A stretch of DNA of 64,000 bases from Symbiodinium natans (Eukaryota; Sar; Dinophyceae; Suessiales; Symbiodiniaceae), in assembly GCA_905221605.1 (NCBI GenBank), contig CAJNDS010002401.1, forward strand, positions 426,542-490,541. The letters are read 5' to 3'. A program made the translations under genes and the position numbers. Numbering within the stretch: the first letter of the stretch is position 1; every line of letters starts with the position of its first letter. Below, in pieces: positions 51,759 through 63,950 of this stretch. The notes under the pieces were generated by a model. That model saw nothing but the letters and a program-made list of their open reading frames with translations. It had not been told where the DNA came from and did not search any database.

Positions 51759-51966
51759 GTTGTCATGGACATAGACGAAACTTTTAGTGGCCGAGGTTTC
51801 GGGGCATGTGGGACCGGCTTAGGATTGAAGAAGGCGCGCGCAAGCAAATGAAAAGCCAAGCAAAAAGAACTCATGGAATTGCAGCAGTTAAGATACATTC
51901 TAGATGCGGCCCCAAAGACTATCATTTTCAGTGAAGCACTCAGAACTCATCTTACAATATTCATCA
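51759..51966 (+). pseudogene. Upstream exon-like module, third copy
   Basis: A one-base insertion relative to 42878-43050 (AAAAGCC against AAATCC) splits the frame. Downstream of it a clean frame reads KELMELQQLRYILDAAPKTI, continues FSEALRTH and ends at a TAA 51977-51979 before the microsatellite. The antisense frame at 51596-51925 is also open but less protein-like. Confidence 0.3.
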
Positions 51967-52020
51967 TACTTATCATGTAACAACACCAGTAACAACAACA
52001 ATGACAATGACAATGACAAT

Positions 52021-53917
<1,897 letters not shown>

Positions 53918-54014
<97 letters not shown>
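53918..54014. repeat. (AAC)n microsatellite
   Basis: About 32 pure AAC units, followed by degenerate AAT/CAATAGCAATCACA sequence. Confidence 0.97.
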
Positions 54015-54123
54015 CCCACAATAACAATCACAATAGCAATCACATGTACATTTACATTTACATTAGCATCAACCTCAACATCAACATTAACAATAACAAT
54101 AGCAATGACAAGAACAAAAAGTC

Positions 54124-54527
<404 letters not shown>

Positions 54528-54540
54528 GAGCAGCAGCAGC

Positions 54541-54574
54541 AGCACATTGGATCCAGAATGTCCTCTTCCGTGCT
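54541..54574 (+). pseudogene. Last codons of the plus-strand terminal-exon module
   Basis: TTGGATCCAGAATGTCCTCT reads LDPECPLPC and a TAA, matching SDPECPVPCQ at 30715-30748. The membrane-helix part of the exon has been replaced by the TAG microsatellite. Confidence 0.4.
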
Positions 54575-54881
54575 AATGATGCTAAACCCTCTAAACCCTC
54601 AAACCTAAACCCAAAACCCTAAACCCAAAACCCTAAACCCTAAACCCTGCACAGTAAGCCCTAAACCCTAGAACCTAAACCCACAACCCCAACCCAGCAT
54701 GCTGAATGGCCTTCGCGCCGAAGCCCTTTCTATGCGAATATGCGAGAGGGCGATCTTGGCTTCCTTGGCCCTCTTCGGCCCGTGACGCCTGGGCGCCTGT
54801 GAAACCGAATCCGTGAGGGGAGGGGAGGTTTAGGGCTTTAGGGCTTGAGATTTTGGGCTTTGGGTTTAGAGCCCCCCCTGC

Positions 54882-55130
54882 ATGAAAGCTTTCGGCCTTG
54901 AAAATGAGATCCTGGCGTCGATTTACGAGACCTCTACAAGGGCGTCGACGGTGCTTTTTGGGGTGGATCCTGGAGGAATCAGCTGGTGTGCTTCTGAGCC
55001 CCAAGCTCGAGCCTTTTTTGAGGCCCCAGTGCGCCTGGCTACAAAGGCCCCGTCAGAAGTTCACGTGGTACAGCTGATCCTCGGGCGTTGCGCTTCCAAG
55101 ATCCGCAAACCCGCCGATAAACCCCTCTGA
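54882..55130 (+). pseudogene. Third plus-strand coding-like module, longest frame
   Basis: 82 codons from MKAFGLENEILASIYETSTR through GGISWCASEP and EVHVVQLILGRCASK to a TGA. The homologues at 30949 and 43744 carry deletions of different sizes, and differences among the three are not concentrated at silent sites, so current coding is doubtful. No domain recognised. Confidence 0.3.
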
Positions 55131-56698
55131 GTCCGAGAACCCCAATGCCAAACCAAACCCTAACCCTAAACCCTAAACCCTAAACCCCACTGAGGCCGGG
55201 TGGCCGAGTCGTAGGCGACCACAGAGGCGCCCGAGCCGTGCAGCGCCACGCCGCAGAGGAGCTGGCGAGGGGGATTCGGTTCAGCGATACAGGGTTTAGG
55301 GTTTAGGGTTTAGGGTTTAGGGTTTAGGGTTTAGGGTTTAGGGTCAGGCCTCCCACTTGAAGGCTCATTGGGTAGCTGCAAGTAGGTCAAAGCGAGGTTC
55401 AAAATACAACAGCAGGCACCCTAGTTCACCTACACATGAGAAGTACCCATGAACCTTCAGCGAGCCCCCCCTAAACCCCAAACCCTAAACCCTAAACCCT
55501 GAACCCCAAAGAAATGAAAGGACTGCAGCCGCACCTTGTCTGTCACCACGGCTGAATGGTGGAGTGACACCGTTCCTTCGACTGGTTCGACCTCCCGAAA
55601 ACCGGAAAAAGCGAGGATGTTCAGGGCCTTGGCGGGAAGAAAGAAATTTAGGGCCCCTGGGCCCCAGGCCCCTAAACCCTACACCCTAAACCCTAAACCC
55701 AAAACTCTGCTACCCTCCAAGGGTCAGCAAACACTGAGGGCTAAGGGTTCTCAAGGCTCTTTGAAGAACCCAAAAAATCCAGCTCCCCCCTCCAATTGTC
55801 ATGATTAGGGTTTAGGGTTTAGGGTTTAGGGCTTAGGGTTTAGGGTTTGGGGTTTAGGGTTTGGGGTTTGGGGCCTACGGTTTAGGGTTTGGGGTTTAGG
55901 GCTTAGGGCTTTCACGGTTGTTGAGGGCCTACTTCGGGCTGAGTGCCAGCACGCCTGCCAGACATTCAGCACCGTGTCTTCACCCACGCTGACGATGAGG
56001 CCCATGTCGGAATCCTTTCAAAGAGCTACTCCTACAGCTTGGCATCTTCTGCACGGGTTTTGGCTCTGAGGTTTAGGATTTTGCCCGGATGCCAGGGGTA
56101 TGCATTCTGCGGTTTGTTTTCGGGGGTGTAGTTGCTACACTGAAATCGTGCCATCCATCCCTCCAGTCCCTCCATCTGAGGTCACCGGCGCCGCGGAAGC
56201 CAGGACGATGAAAGCCCGAACCCTCAGCCCTGAACCCTCAGCCCTCGAACCCGAAGCCATGCAAAGTTCCCAAACCCCTCTGGACTCACCTTAAACCCTA
56301 AACCCTAAACCCTAAACCCTAAACCCTAAACGGCAAAGGTGATTGAGGGTCCTCTCTGGAGACCGCCGCAGAGAGCCATCGCGCATGGGCTGTGATCTCG
56401 GCCTGGCACAGCTCCACGCTGCTTGGCTTGCCTACACCCAATGGTTGTTTCCTCTTTTTATTTTCTTTGGGGGGGGGACCTAGTTTTGGAATTTACTTCA
56501 CGTCATCCGAAACAAGCATGATGTACAATTTGGGGCAGAGCAGGGGGGGGAAGGGGGAAGGCAGGGGCATCGAGGGTCTGACAAGGGTTTTCTATTACAA
56601 GGTCAAGGGTGCCAGTTTTTTGTTTCGGGTTTGAGGCGACGGCCTAGGCTTTGGCGCCATTTTTTGCATCAGCAGACCATGAGAGGGTGCTTTATGAG

Positions 56699-56814
56699 TA
56701 AAGAGCACATCCCGGTCGCCAGGGCTGGAACCCTCCTCAGGGTTTAGGGTTTAGGGTAAAGAGCACATCCCGGTCGCCAGGGCTGGAACCCTCCTCAGGG
56801 TTTAGGGTTTAGGG
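56699..56814. repeat. Perfect 58-bp tandem duplication
   Basis: Units 56699-56756 and 56757-56814 both run from TAAAGAGCACATCCCGG to GGGTTTAGGGTTTAGGG, so the copy includes the junction between module sequence and the telomere-like array. Confidence 0.9.
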
Positions 56815-56875
56815 TTTAGGGTTTAGGGTTTAGGGTTCAGCGTTCAGGGTTGAGGGTTTAGGGTTTAGGGTTTAG
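56797..56875. repeat. TTTAGGG interstitial array
   Basis: About ten heptamers with TTCAGCG and TTGAGGG variants. Confidence 0.85.
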
Positions 56876-57063
56876 GTTCCTGTAAACCCTAAAGGTCTCA
56901 CACCCCTAAACAACCAGACCCCCGAACCCCTGAACCCCAGAAGCTTCAAACCCTCACCAAGATCAAAACCCCTCAACCCCAAGCTCCAAACGTTCAACCC
57001 TAAACACAAAAAAAACAAAAACCCCTGAACGCACAACTCGACCCTAAACCCTAGACCCCAAAG

Positions 57064-57146
57064 CCTAAACCCTAAACCCTAAACCCTAAACCCTAAACCC
57101 TAAACCCTAAACCCTAAACCCTAAACCCTAAACCCTAAACCCTAAA
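57064..57146. repeat. CCCTAAA interstitial array
   Basis: Twelve perfect heptamers before the GGAGCAGCACCTTGACC module. Confidence 0.9.
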
Positions 57147-57246
57147 CCCCTCCGGAGCAGCACCTTGACCTCCCTCGATATCGCATCAAGGAGCAGGATC
57201 GTGCCGGGCCTTCGAAGCTCTGCCAGGGTAACACCACGTTTTCGGG

Positions 57247-57312
57247 TTTTAGGGTTTAGGGTTTAGGGTTTAGGGTTTAGGGTTTAGGGTTTAGGGTTTA
57301 GGGTTTAGGGTT
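57247..57312. repeat. TTTAGGG interstitial array
   Basis: Nine heptamers, oriented opposite to the array 100 bases to the left across one spacer module. Confidence 0.9.
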
Positions 57313-57897
57313 CGAAAATAGGGGACCCTAATAGACCCCCAAATAGGGTTTAGGGTTTAGTTAAGGTTTAGGGTTTAGAGTATGAGTCCCTGTAAGGACC
57401 CCCAATAAGGTACCCCGAATTTCGGAACCCCCCTCAATGATCTTTTGGTGTTTAGCAACTTGTGGCCTTGATGGTCTTCGGGTCTTGTGGTTTAGGGTGT
57501 TTAGGGACTCAGGGTTGAGGGTTTCAGGGTCTTTGAGTTGAGGGAAGTTTCGGGTCTGGTGGTCTTAGGGCTTCTGGGTCTTAGGGTCTTGGGGTCTTGG
57601 GGTTTAGGGGTGTCGGTTTAGGGGTTTAGGGTCTTAGGGTTGAGGGTGTTAAAGTTTTAGGGTCTTAGGGTCTTAGGGTCTTAAGGTTTATGGTCTAGGT
57701 TGTTTGTCGAAAGGGGCCAGGGTTTTGGCTGTATAGCGCTTAGGGAGTTAAGTCCAGGGTTTCTAGGGTGTAGAGCTCAGTGGTTTGGGGGTTCGGGCTT
57801 ACAAGGGTTTACGGGGCGGGTTTAGTCGATCAAGGGTTCAGCGGGTTAGATTTAGGGTTTGACAGGGTCAGATTCTCGTGGATGTAGGCATTTTCGG

Positions 57898-58140
57898 ACC
57901 CTAAACCCTAAACCCTAAACCCTAAACCCTAAACCGTCTACTTTGAAGCCTGAAGTACAGTTCAACAGCGATTCTTCCATCGCACATCGCTGATCGGGCC
58001 CAGCCTGCACCAAGTCCCCCTTTTGGGGAACCTCCCTGAAACAGCCAAGTGCACTGCAATGCCCCTAAACCCTAAACCCTAAACCCTAAACACTAAGCCC
58101 TAAACCCTAAACCCTAAACCCTAAACCCTAAACCCTAAAC
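57898..58140. repeat. Two CCCTAAA arrays around a spacer module
   Basis: Arrays at 57898-57936 and 58062-58140 flank the GCACATCGCTGATCGGGCCC module. Confidence 0.85.
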
Positions 58141-58507
58141 TCCGAACCCCCCCTGTAACCCCCCAGCTTCTCCACGCGATGGTAACTTTTTGGGGTACCC
58201 CAAATAGGAAGTCCCGCTGTACTCTCCTCGGAACCCCTTAAAAGGAACCATCACGTAGAGAACTGGCCGTAGAAACCCTAAACTCCCGAAACCCCAAATT
58301 AAATCCCAAACTGCAGATTGTCTCACCCCTAGGCCCTGAATGCGAGTAGAGAAACTATAGTTGTAGCTGGTCATGACCTTGTTCGGGGTTCTTGTGGCCC
58401 TAAACCTAAACCCTAAACCCTGAAGCCTAAACCGTAAACCCTAAACCCTAAACCCTAAACCCTAAACCCTAAACCCCTGAGCCCTGAAGCCCCAAAGCCC
58501 CACAATT

Positions 58508-58700
58508 TCCGGAGAACCGGCCACTGGGGGCTGCGCCCGTCCGCTAGGGCGAGCTGGGCTTTGACGGACAGAATCCGCACTGGGGCCTTCCATCATCGGG
58601 ATTTTAGGGTTTAGGGTTTAGGGTTTAGGGTTTAGGGTTTAGGGTTTAGGGTTGAGGGCTTACCAGAAGGCTGAAGGGTGCCAGGTTCAGGGTTTAAGGG
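58508..58700. repeat. Orphan LRR 3'-flank module, no gene follows
   Basis: GGCCACTGGGGGCTGCGCCC and GGGCGAGCTGGGCTTTGACG lie next to the stop codon of every LRR gene, but here continue into a TTTAGGG array (58603-58652) and then GTTGAGGGCTTACC, equivalent to 4311-4325. No LRR or membrane-module sequence is detectable to the right. Confidence 0.7.
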
Positions 58701-58792
58701 CAATTAGTATCTCGGGGCCCCCCCAAAAAAGGTTCGTGATTCTTGGACGCTACAACAAGAAATGGGTTTGGGCGGGGTGTTGGGGGTTGAGG

Positions 58793-58920
58793 GGAGGAGT
58801 TGAGGAGTTGAGGAGTTGAGAGGTTGAGAGGTTGAGAGGTTGAGAGGTTGAGGGGTTGAGGGGTTGAGGGGTTGAGAGGTTGATGGGGTTGAGAGGTTGA
58901 GAGGTTGAGGCGTCGAGGGT
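58793..58920. repeat. GTTGAGAG minisatellite
   Basis: About 14 units of 8-9 bases (GTTGAGGA, GTTGAGAG, GTTGAGGG), purine-rich on the plus strand. Confidence 0.9.
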
Positions 58921-59999
58921 TGAGGAACTTGTCAATTGGGGGGGGGGGGCTGAATTAACATTTTCAAAGCCTAACAGCGGGTAATGTTATTGAATCGGGA
59001 GCAACATTCGCCATACTTAAGAACCCGAAACAAGGTTGTAGCCAGCTATAGCCATAGTGTCGTTACTTACAAAGTAAAACTACCCATGAACCTCCAAGTA
59101 TGGATTTGTTGTTCAGGTATTTGGGGGTTTCGGACTTCGGGTGTGGTTCTGGGTCTGGTCGGGGTTCAAGGCTTCGGGAGTTGCGGGTTGGGGGTCAGAA
59201 GCATTCTTGCGGAACCTGGGCTCTCCCGTGTTCTCCCCTAATTGACCCTGAGCCACTACAATTCGGTCGGGCCGGATGCTCGGCAGGCGATGAACTGTAA
59301 CGGCAGCGAGCAAGACGCTTTGGCAAGACCTGAAGAGCCAATGGCTGTTGGAAGCCCCAAACCACCCGAACCCAAGAGTAGCCTGGGAACAAAAAGTGTT
59401 GGTGTAAAGGGGCTTCTGGGGGAACCTGAACCCAAAGAAAAGGGGAATAAGGGCCTACACTGGGTCCCAAGCCACCTGAGCTCACGGGGCCGGCCTGGCA
59501 GATGGAAGGTATCACCTCGATGTTTGTGTACGGCGCATCTGCAGATGCCGACCACCTGAGGTTCGCTGTGCGGATTAGGGTTTAGGGTTTAGGGGTTAGG
59601 GTTTAGGGTTTAGGGGTTAGGGTTTAGGGTTTCGGATTTAGGGTCTAGGGTTTAAGGTTTAGGGCCTTGGGAAGTTCTGGGTAAACCCTAAACCCAAAAC
59701 TCGGGGCTTAGGGCCTGGGGTTTAGGAGGTTGCGGGCGAAAGCTCAGCTCAGGCCTGAGACCCCAAAACAAAGCTTTTCACCACAAAGAACCCAAGAAAT
59801 TGTAAAGTTCACTCAATCCATACACCCTAAGACTCCACACCCTAGGGCTTGCCTGACACCATGACCCCCCCTGACACCCCTTAGGACCCCACACGTATCC
59901 AGGTTTTCGGCGAGACGGAGGGTGTGTCCCCTGTGTGACGCCCCATCCCCTTGACAAGCCTCGCCCTGACCCGAGACCCGCGAACGGTGCAACGAACCG

Positions 60000-60125
60000 G
60001 CATGCCTCTGCCCACGAACCGGCGTTGCCTATGCCTACGACCTTGCGTGCCTGTGCCCACGAACCGGCCTGCCTACCCTTGTGCCTACAAAAAAGAAAAG
60101 TCAAGAGGCGTGCCTATGCCCAATA
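60000..60125. repeat. GCCCACGAACCGG dispersed repeat
   Basis: TGCCCACGAACCGG occurs twice, with related TGCCTACGACC, TGCCTACAA and TGCCCAATAA forms at 20-50 base spacing. The same core as the spacer 6 inverted repeats. Confidence 0.6.
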
Positions 60126-60744
60126 AGAGTTTAAGGTGTTGCATTTTGATAAGAGGGGTTTAGGGTTTAGGGTTTTCTGTTTAGGGTTTAGAGATAAGCG
60201 TAAAACGAAATCAGTGAGTTTCCCTACCGAACAACCCCTCTGAACCTCCAAGTACACCCTCAACCCTAAAACCCTAAACCCCTAAAACCTTAAACAAACC
60301 CAAACCCCGGGGGTCCCATGATGTAACCAAACCCATCTAAACCCAATAGTCTCGTAAGTCTGGTGAACGTCAGGGTCGCGGGCGTCTAGGGATTTAAGGG
60401 CTTATGGGATTTAATGGTTGAAGTGAACAGGGTTTACAAGTTTAATGGAGGGTTCAACGTTTCCTAACCCTAAACCCTAAACACTAAACCCTAAACCCTA
60501 AACCCTAAAGCCTAAACCCTAAACCCTAATAGGGTCTAGGTTGATCCAGGGCTCTAGGAGGCTGAGCGTTTTTTTGTTGAGAAGGACATCGGGGAATGCA
60601 TTCTTCTGGCTTTGCAAGCCCGAAACCGTAAACCCGAGACCCTAAAACCCTCAAACCCCAAAGCCCAAACCTTGTTTCAGGTACTTAACTTTATCCGTCA
60701 GCCCTACTAAACCCAAGGGTTCGAAAAGGAAGAAAAACGCCTCA

Positions 60745-60853
60745 CCCAGAGACTCCAAAACCCCTTAATTAAGCAATATACCTTATAGCATAGTAGGAAC
60801 CCTAATATGATTTAAGGTATATTCCTTAATTCAGGGGTTTTGGAGTCTCTGGG
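60745..60853. repeat. 41-bp inverted repeat (foldback or MITE-like)
   Basis: 60745-60785 and 60813-60853 are reverse complements with two mismatches, separated by a 27-base AT-rich loop. The arms begin CCCAGAGACTCCAAAACCCC. I see no target-site duplication in the flanks. Confidence 0.8.
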
Positions 60854-60930
60854 CAGCAGCCCTGAGTGAGCGACACTCGCAGGTCACCGTTGTTATGCAC
60901 GGATACTACCTTGGCCGACCCGAAACCTCC

Positions 60931-61097
60931 TAGGGTTTAGGGTTTAGGGTTTAGGGTTTAGGGTTTAGGGTTTAGGGTTTAGGGTTTAGGGTTTAGGGTT
61001 TAGGGTTTAGGGTTTAGGGTTTAGGGTTTAGGGTTTAGGGTTTAGGGTTTAGCGCTTAGCGTTTAGGGTTTAGGGTTTAGGGTTAGGGTTTAGGGTA
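60931..61097. repeat. TTTAGGG interstitial array
   Basis: About 23 heptamers, with GCTTAGCG variants near 61050. Confidence 0.95.
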
Positions 61098-61334
61098 TGT
61101 AGGGCTACGGACGCTGAACCTTAAACCCTACACCCAACTGAGCTTCGCCACGGTTTCGGGTCTCATTGTCCAGTTAGCCACACATGGACAACATGACCAG
61201 CACAGCTGCACAGATACATGAACTAGGGTGCATACACATATACACATACATATTCATGCACAGATACGAGACGAAGAGACCCAGACAGAAGCATTGGAAA
61301 TAACCTGGTACATAAGTTCAGTCGTACATTCATA

Positions 61335-61482
61335 TTATTCAAAGAAGTCCTTGAAGATATGGAGCACAGCTAGTGGGATATTTGGGCTTGTCAAGAGGTG
61401 CCCATCTTCCTGGAGTGAAGCGAACTGTCCACGATCTGGCATGTGAATGCACTCCGCGAGCTTGGTAAGAAACTCGGGGACC
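61335..61482 (-). CDS. Possible terminal exon of an unidentified gene
   Basis: On the minus strand the last telomere-like unit ends TTTAG, a usable 3' splice site. It is followed by a frame reading PEFLTKLAECIHMPDRGQF, then SLQEDGHLL and VLHIFKDFFE and TAA. The sequence has a normal amino-acid mix and no repeat bias. A possible preceding exon is 61878-61944 (KVADLCYCALADAAG, followed by GTAATT), but the phases do not join cleanly and a second frame here is also open. No domain recognised. Confidence 0.3.
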
Positions 61483-62072
61483 CTAAACCCTAAACCTTAA
61501 ACCCTGAACACCCTCACCTCCACAATGCCTCGAGTGTACAGTTTAGGAGGGTTCAGCGGTTCGTACATGTGGATGGGCAAGCTAAGAAGTTGGACAAGTT
61601 AGGGCCGAGGGCTCGTGTGTCTTCCTGAAAGTCGCTTGCAAAGAAGATTCAAGAGAACGTTGATTCATCCAACTGTGAACACTATAGTCAATAAACACTC
61701 AACTCTAAGCCTTATCTATGAATCCTCCTCCCTCGTCGACCAACACTTTACGCTAAACTTGAATCTCTAACAACCCACCCACACCTTAGTCTACAAGCAC
61801 CGGCCTAAACCGCAATCTCCAGACTAAACCCTGAACATGCAACAGCTTGGCAACTTTTGCTAGGAGAAAAAAATTACCCAGGTGAATCCTGAGGCTCCCG
61901 CTGCATCTGCAAGTGCGCAATAGCACAGGTCGGCTACCTTTTGGCTGCTTAGGCATTTTTGCGGTTTAGGGCTTCGGGGTGGGGGGGGGATTGGGGTTTA
62001 GTTTAGGGCTTAAGGGGGCTGATGTATGTGTTGCGTGGGTGGCGGACGAAGGGGGCCATGAGCCTGCAAGGG

Positions 62073-62210
62073 CCCCTAAACCCTAAACCCTAAACCCTAA
62101 ACCCTAAACCCTAAACCCTAAACCCTAAACCCTAAACCCTAAACCCTAAACCCTAAACCCTAAACCCTAAACCCTAAACCCTAAACCCTAAACCCTAAAC
62201 CCTAAACCCT
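62073..62210. repeat. CCCTAAA interstitial array
   Basis: About 19 heptamers, almost perfect. Confidence 0.95.
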
Positions 62211-62332
62211 ACCCTAAGCCCGAAACCCTGACTCCCTGAAATAGATCCAACCTCCCGGGCTCCCTGGCGTTTGGGGCTTCAGGGGGGGCGTACATGGGGG
62301 GCGTAAATGGGGGCTTGCAGGGCATCTTCGGA

Positions 62333-62487
62333 GTAGGGTTTAGGGTTTGGGGTTTAGGGGTTTAGGGGTTGAGGGGTTTAGGGGTTTAGGGGTTTAGGGG
62401 TTTAGGGGTTGAGGGGTTTAGGGGTTTAGGGTTTAGGGGTTTAGGGTTTAGGGTTTAGGGTTTAGGGTTTAGGGTTTAGGGTTTAGG
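62333..62487. repeat. TTTAGGGG/TTTAGGG array
   Basis: The 8-base TTTAGGGG (with TTGAGGGG) dominates the left two thirds, then reverts to the 7-base unit. Confidence 0.9.
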
Positions 62488-62605
62488 ATTAAGAAGCTTT
62501 TGAGGCTTGAGTGACCGTTGGTGGTGACTGGCAAGGGCGCCTGCACTTGGCCTGGGTTTGGCGCAGGTTTGGAGGCTTGAAAGGGTTTAGCCCTCCGCGC
62601 CCACA

Positions 62606-62702
62606 AACCCTAAACCCTAAATCCTAAATCCTAAACCCTAAACCCTAAACCCTAACTAAACCCTAAACCCTAACTAAACCCTAAACCCTAAACCCTAAAC
62701 CC
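62606..62702. repeat. CCCTAAA interstitial array
   Basis: Heptamers with two ATCCTAA and two CCCTAACTAAA variants. Confidence 0.9.
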
Positions 62703-62987
62703 ACAACCGGTTGGTTTGGGGGTTGGGGTTGACGTTTGGCTGGTGGTCTGTGAGTCGGCCTATAAACTGGCGAATGCAGCCGCAGCAAAAAAGAGTACAG
62801 CTCAGCAAAGTAGGGGAGTGACTGGTAAGAGCAGCAACCGTAGTTGCGGTGATTCCCACAATAGCACGTAACATCAACAACCCTAGACTCAACCAAAAAT
62901 TGGCTGGAGCCTCTTAAACCCTCTGAAAAGAGTCCCAGTATAAACTCTCTTAACCCAACCAAGGGAACATGTAAAAGTACTCCTAAG

Positions 62988-63118
62988 CCCCTAAACCCCT
63001 AAAACCCTAAACCCCTAAACCGCTAAACCCCTAAACCCCTAAACCCCTAAACCCTTAAACCCTGAACCCCTAAACCCCTAAACCCCTAAACCCCTAAACC
63101 CCTAAACCCCTAAACCCG
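62988..63118. repeat. CCCCTAAA octamer array
   Basis: About 15 units of the 8-base variant, the reverse complement of the variant dominant at 62333-62440 and 63270-63509. Confidence 0.9.
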
Positions 63119-63186
63119 CAAACCCTTGTTAGAAACATATTCCTGCAGTCCGACCCCCAAGCACAACTCGCCTCAACCTCTAAACT

Positions 63187-63270
63187 CTAAAGAGCCGGAA
63201 TCGGGCTGGCATTCATGGCCTCGCCGGTGGGACTCGACGGCGCGGACTCGTGCAACTGAACCTGAGCTTG
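63187..63270 (-). CDS. Possible terminal exon, weak
   Basis: Minus-strand frame QAQVQLHESAPSSPTGEAMN then ASPIPAL and TAG, preceded by CTACAAG at the edge of a telomere-like array. It is short and unsupported by any homologue. Confidence 0.15.
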   Translation of the reverse strand, partial: QAQVQLHESAPSSPTGEAMNASPIPAL

Positions 63271-63509
63271 TAGGGTTCAGGGTTTAAGGGTTTAGGGGTT
63301 GAGGTTTAGGGTTTAGGGTTAGGGTTTAGGGTTTGGGGTTTAGGGGTTTAGGGGTTTTGGGGGTTTAGGGGTTTAGGGGTTTAGGGGTTTAGGGGTTTAG
63401 GGGTTCAGGGTTTAAGGGTTTAGGGGTTTAGGGGTTTAGGGGTTTTGGGGGCTTAGGGGTTTAGGGGTTTAGGGGTTTAGGGGTTTAGGGGTTTAGGGGT
63501 TTAGGGGTT
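63270..63509. repeat. TTTAGGGG octamer array
   Basis: About 28 units, mostly 8 bases. A block with TTTTGGGG and TTCAGGG variants is repeated near 63350 and 63440, showing a higher-order repeat of about 90 bases. Confidence 0.9.
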
Positions 63510-63872
63510 AGTGGGTTTCTCGCTGCGAAGGCGCTTCGGCCCCATGAAGTGCCTGGGGGTCGGCGCATCATGGGTTTAGGGTTTCTAGCTCCTGCCCCCC
63601 CGAAGCAAAGCGGGATAATAGGGTTTGGTGAAGCAGGAGCTGACATCGATTGACCTTTGATAAATTTGAGGGAAGGTTCAACCCTTTGCTTCCTTACCAG
63701 CCCTTTCAGGGTTGGCATCGACACAATTTTAAGTCCCCAACACTTCTCCAGGCAGCCTCTGGGCCATTTTAGGCACCACCCTTCATTTAGGCCTTACTTT
63801 TCTTCAGTTTAGGGTTTGGGGCCTTCCCTGCCACCCCCTAAGCTGGCCGTAAACCCTCAACTCTGAGCCCCA

Positions 63873-63950
63873 AACCCTAAACCCTAAACCCTAAACCCTA
63901 AACCCTAAACCCTACACCCTAAACCCTAAACCCTAAACCCTAAACCCCAA
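63873..63950. repeat. CCCTAAA interstitial array
   Basis: About eleven heptamers near the right edge, with one CCCTACA unit. Non-repeat sequence continues to 64000. Confidence 0.9.

Larger units (their letters stand above)
54600..58507. other. Right flank, part 2: standard spacer series without an LRR gene
   Basis: 54600-54680 degenerate CCCTAAA; 54690-54830 matches 30780-30920; 54882-55130 open module; 55180-55290 block; arrays at 55295-55345; 55520-55570 CTTGTCTGTCACCACGGC block; 55940-56190, 56330-56430, 57151-57235, 57925-57990 and 58180-58320 are the usual modules in the usual order, separated by telomere-like tracts. 57450-57860 is degenerate TTTAGGG-like sequence with TCTTAGGG variants. 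Confidence 0.55.
58701..61100. other. Right flank, part 3: minisatellite, unique patch, foldback, array
   Basis: 58793-58920 is a GTTGAGAG minisatellite. 58980-59570 is non-repetitive, with overlapping frames of about 105 codons on both strands (plus strand 59242-59559) but no recognisable domain. 59575-59700 degenerate TTTAGGG. 59770-60130 non-repetitive with GCCCACGAACCGG repeats. 60170-60720 degenerate CCCTAAA. 60745-60853 foldback. 60931-61097 array. Confidence 0.5.

Noticed and set aside
59242-59559. 105-codon frame in the non-repetitive patch
   Set aside because: Frames of similar length are open on the opposite strand in the same place, composition is low-complexity Pro/Gly/Lys, and there is no splice or homology support.
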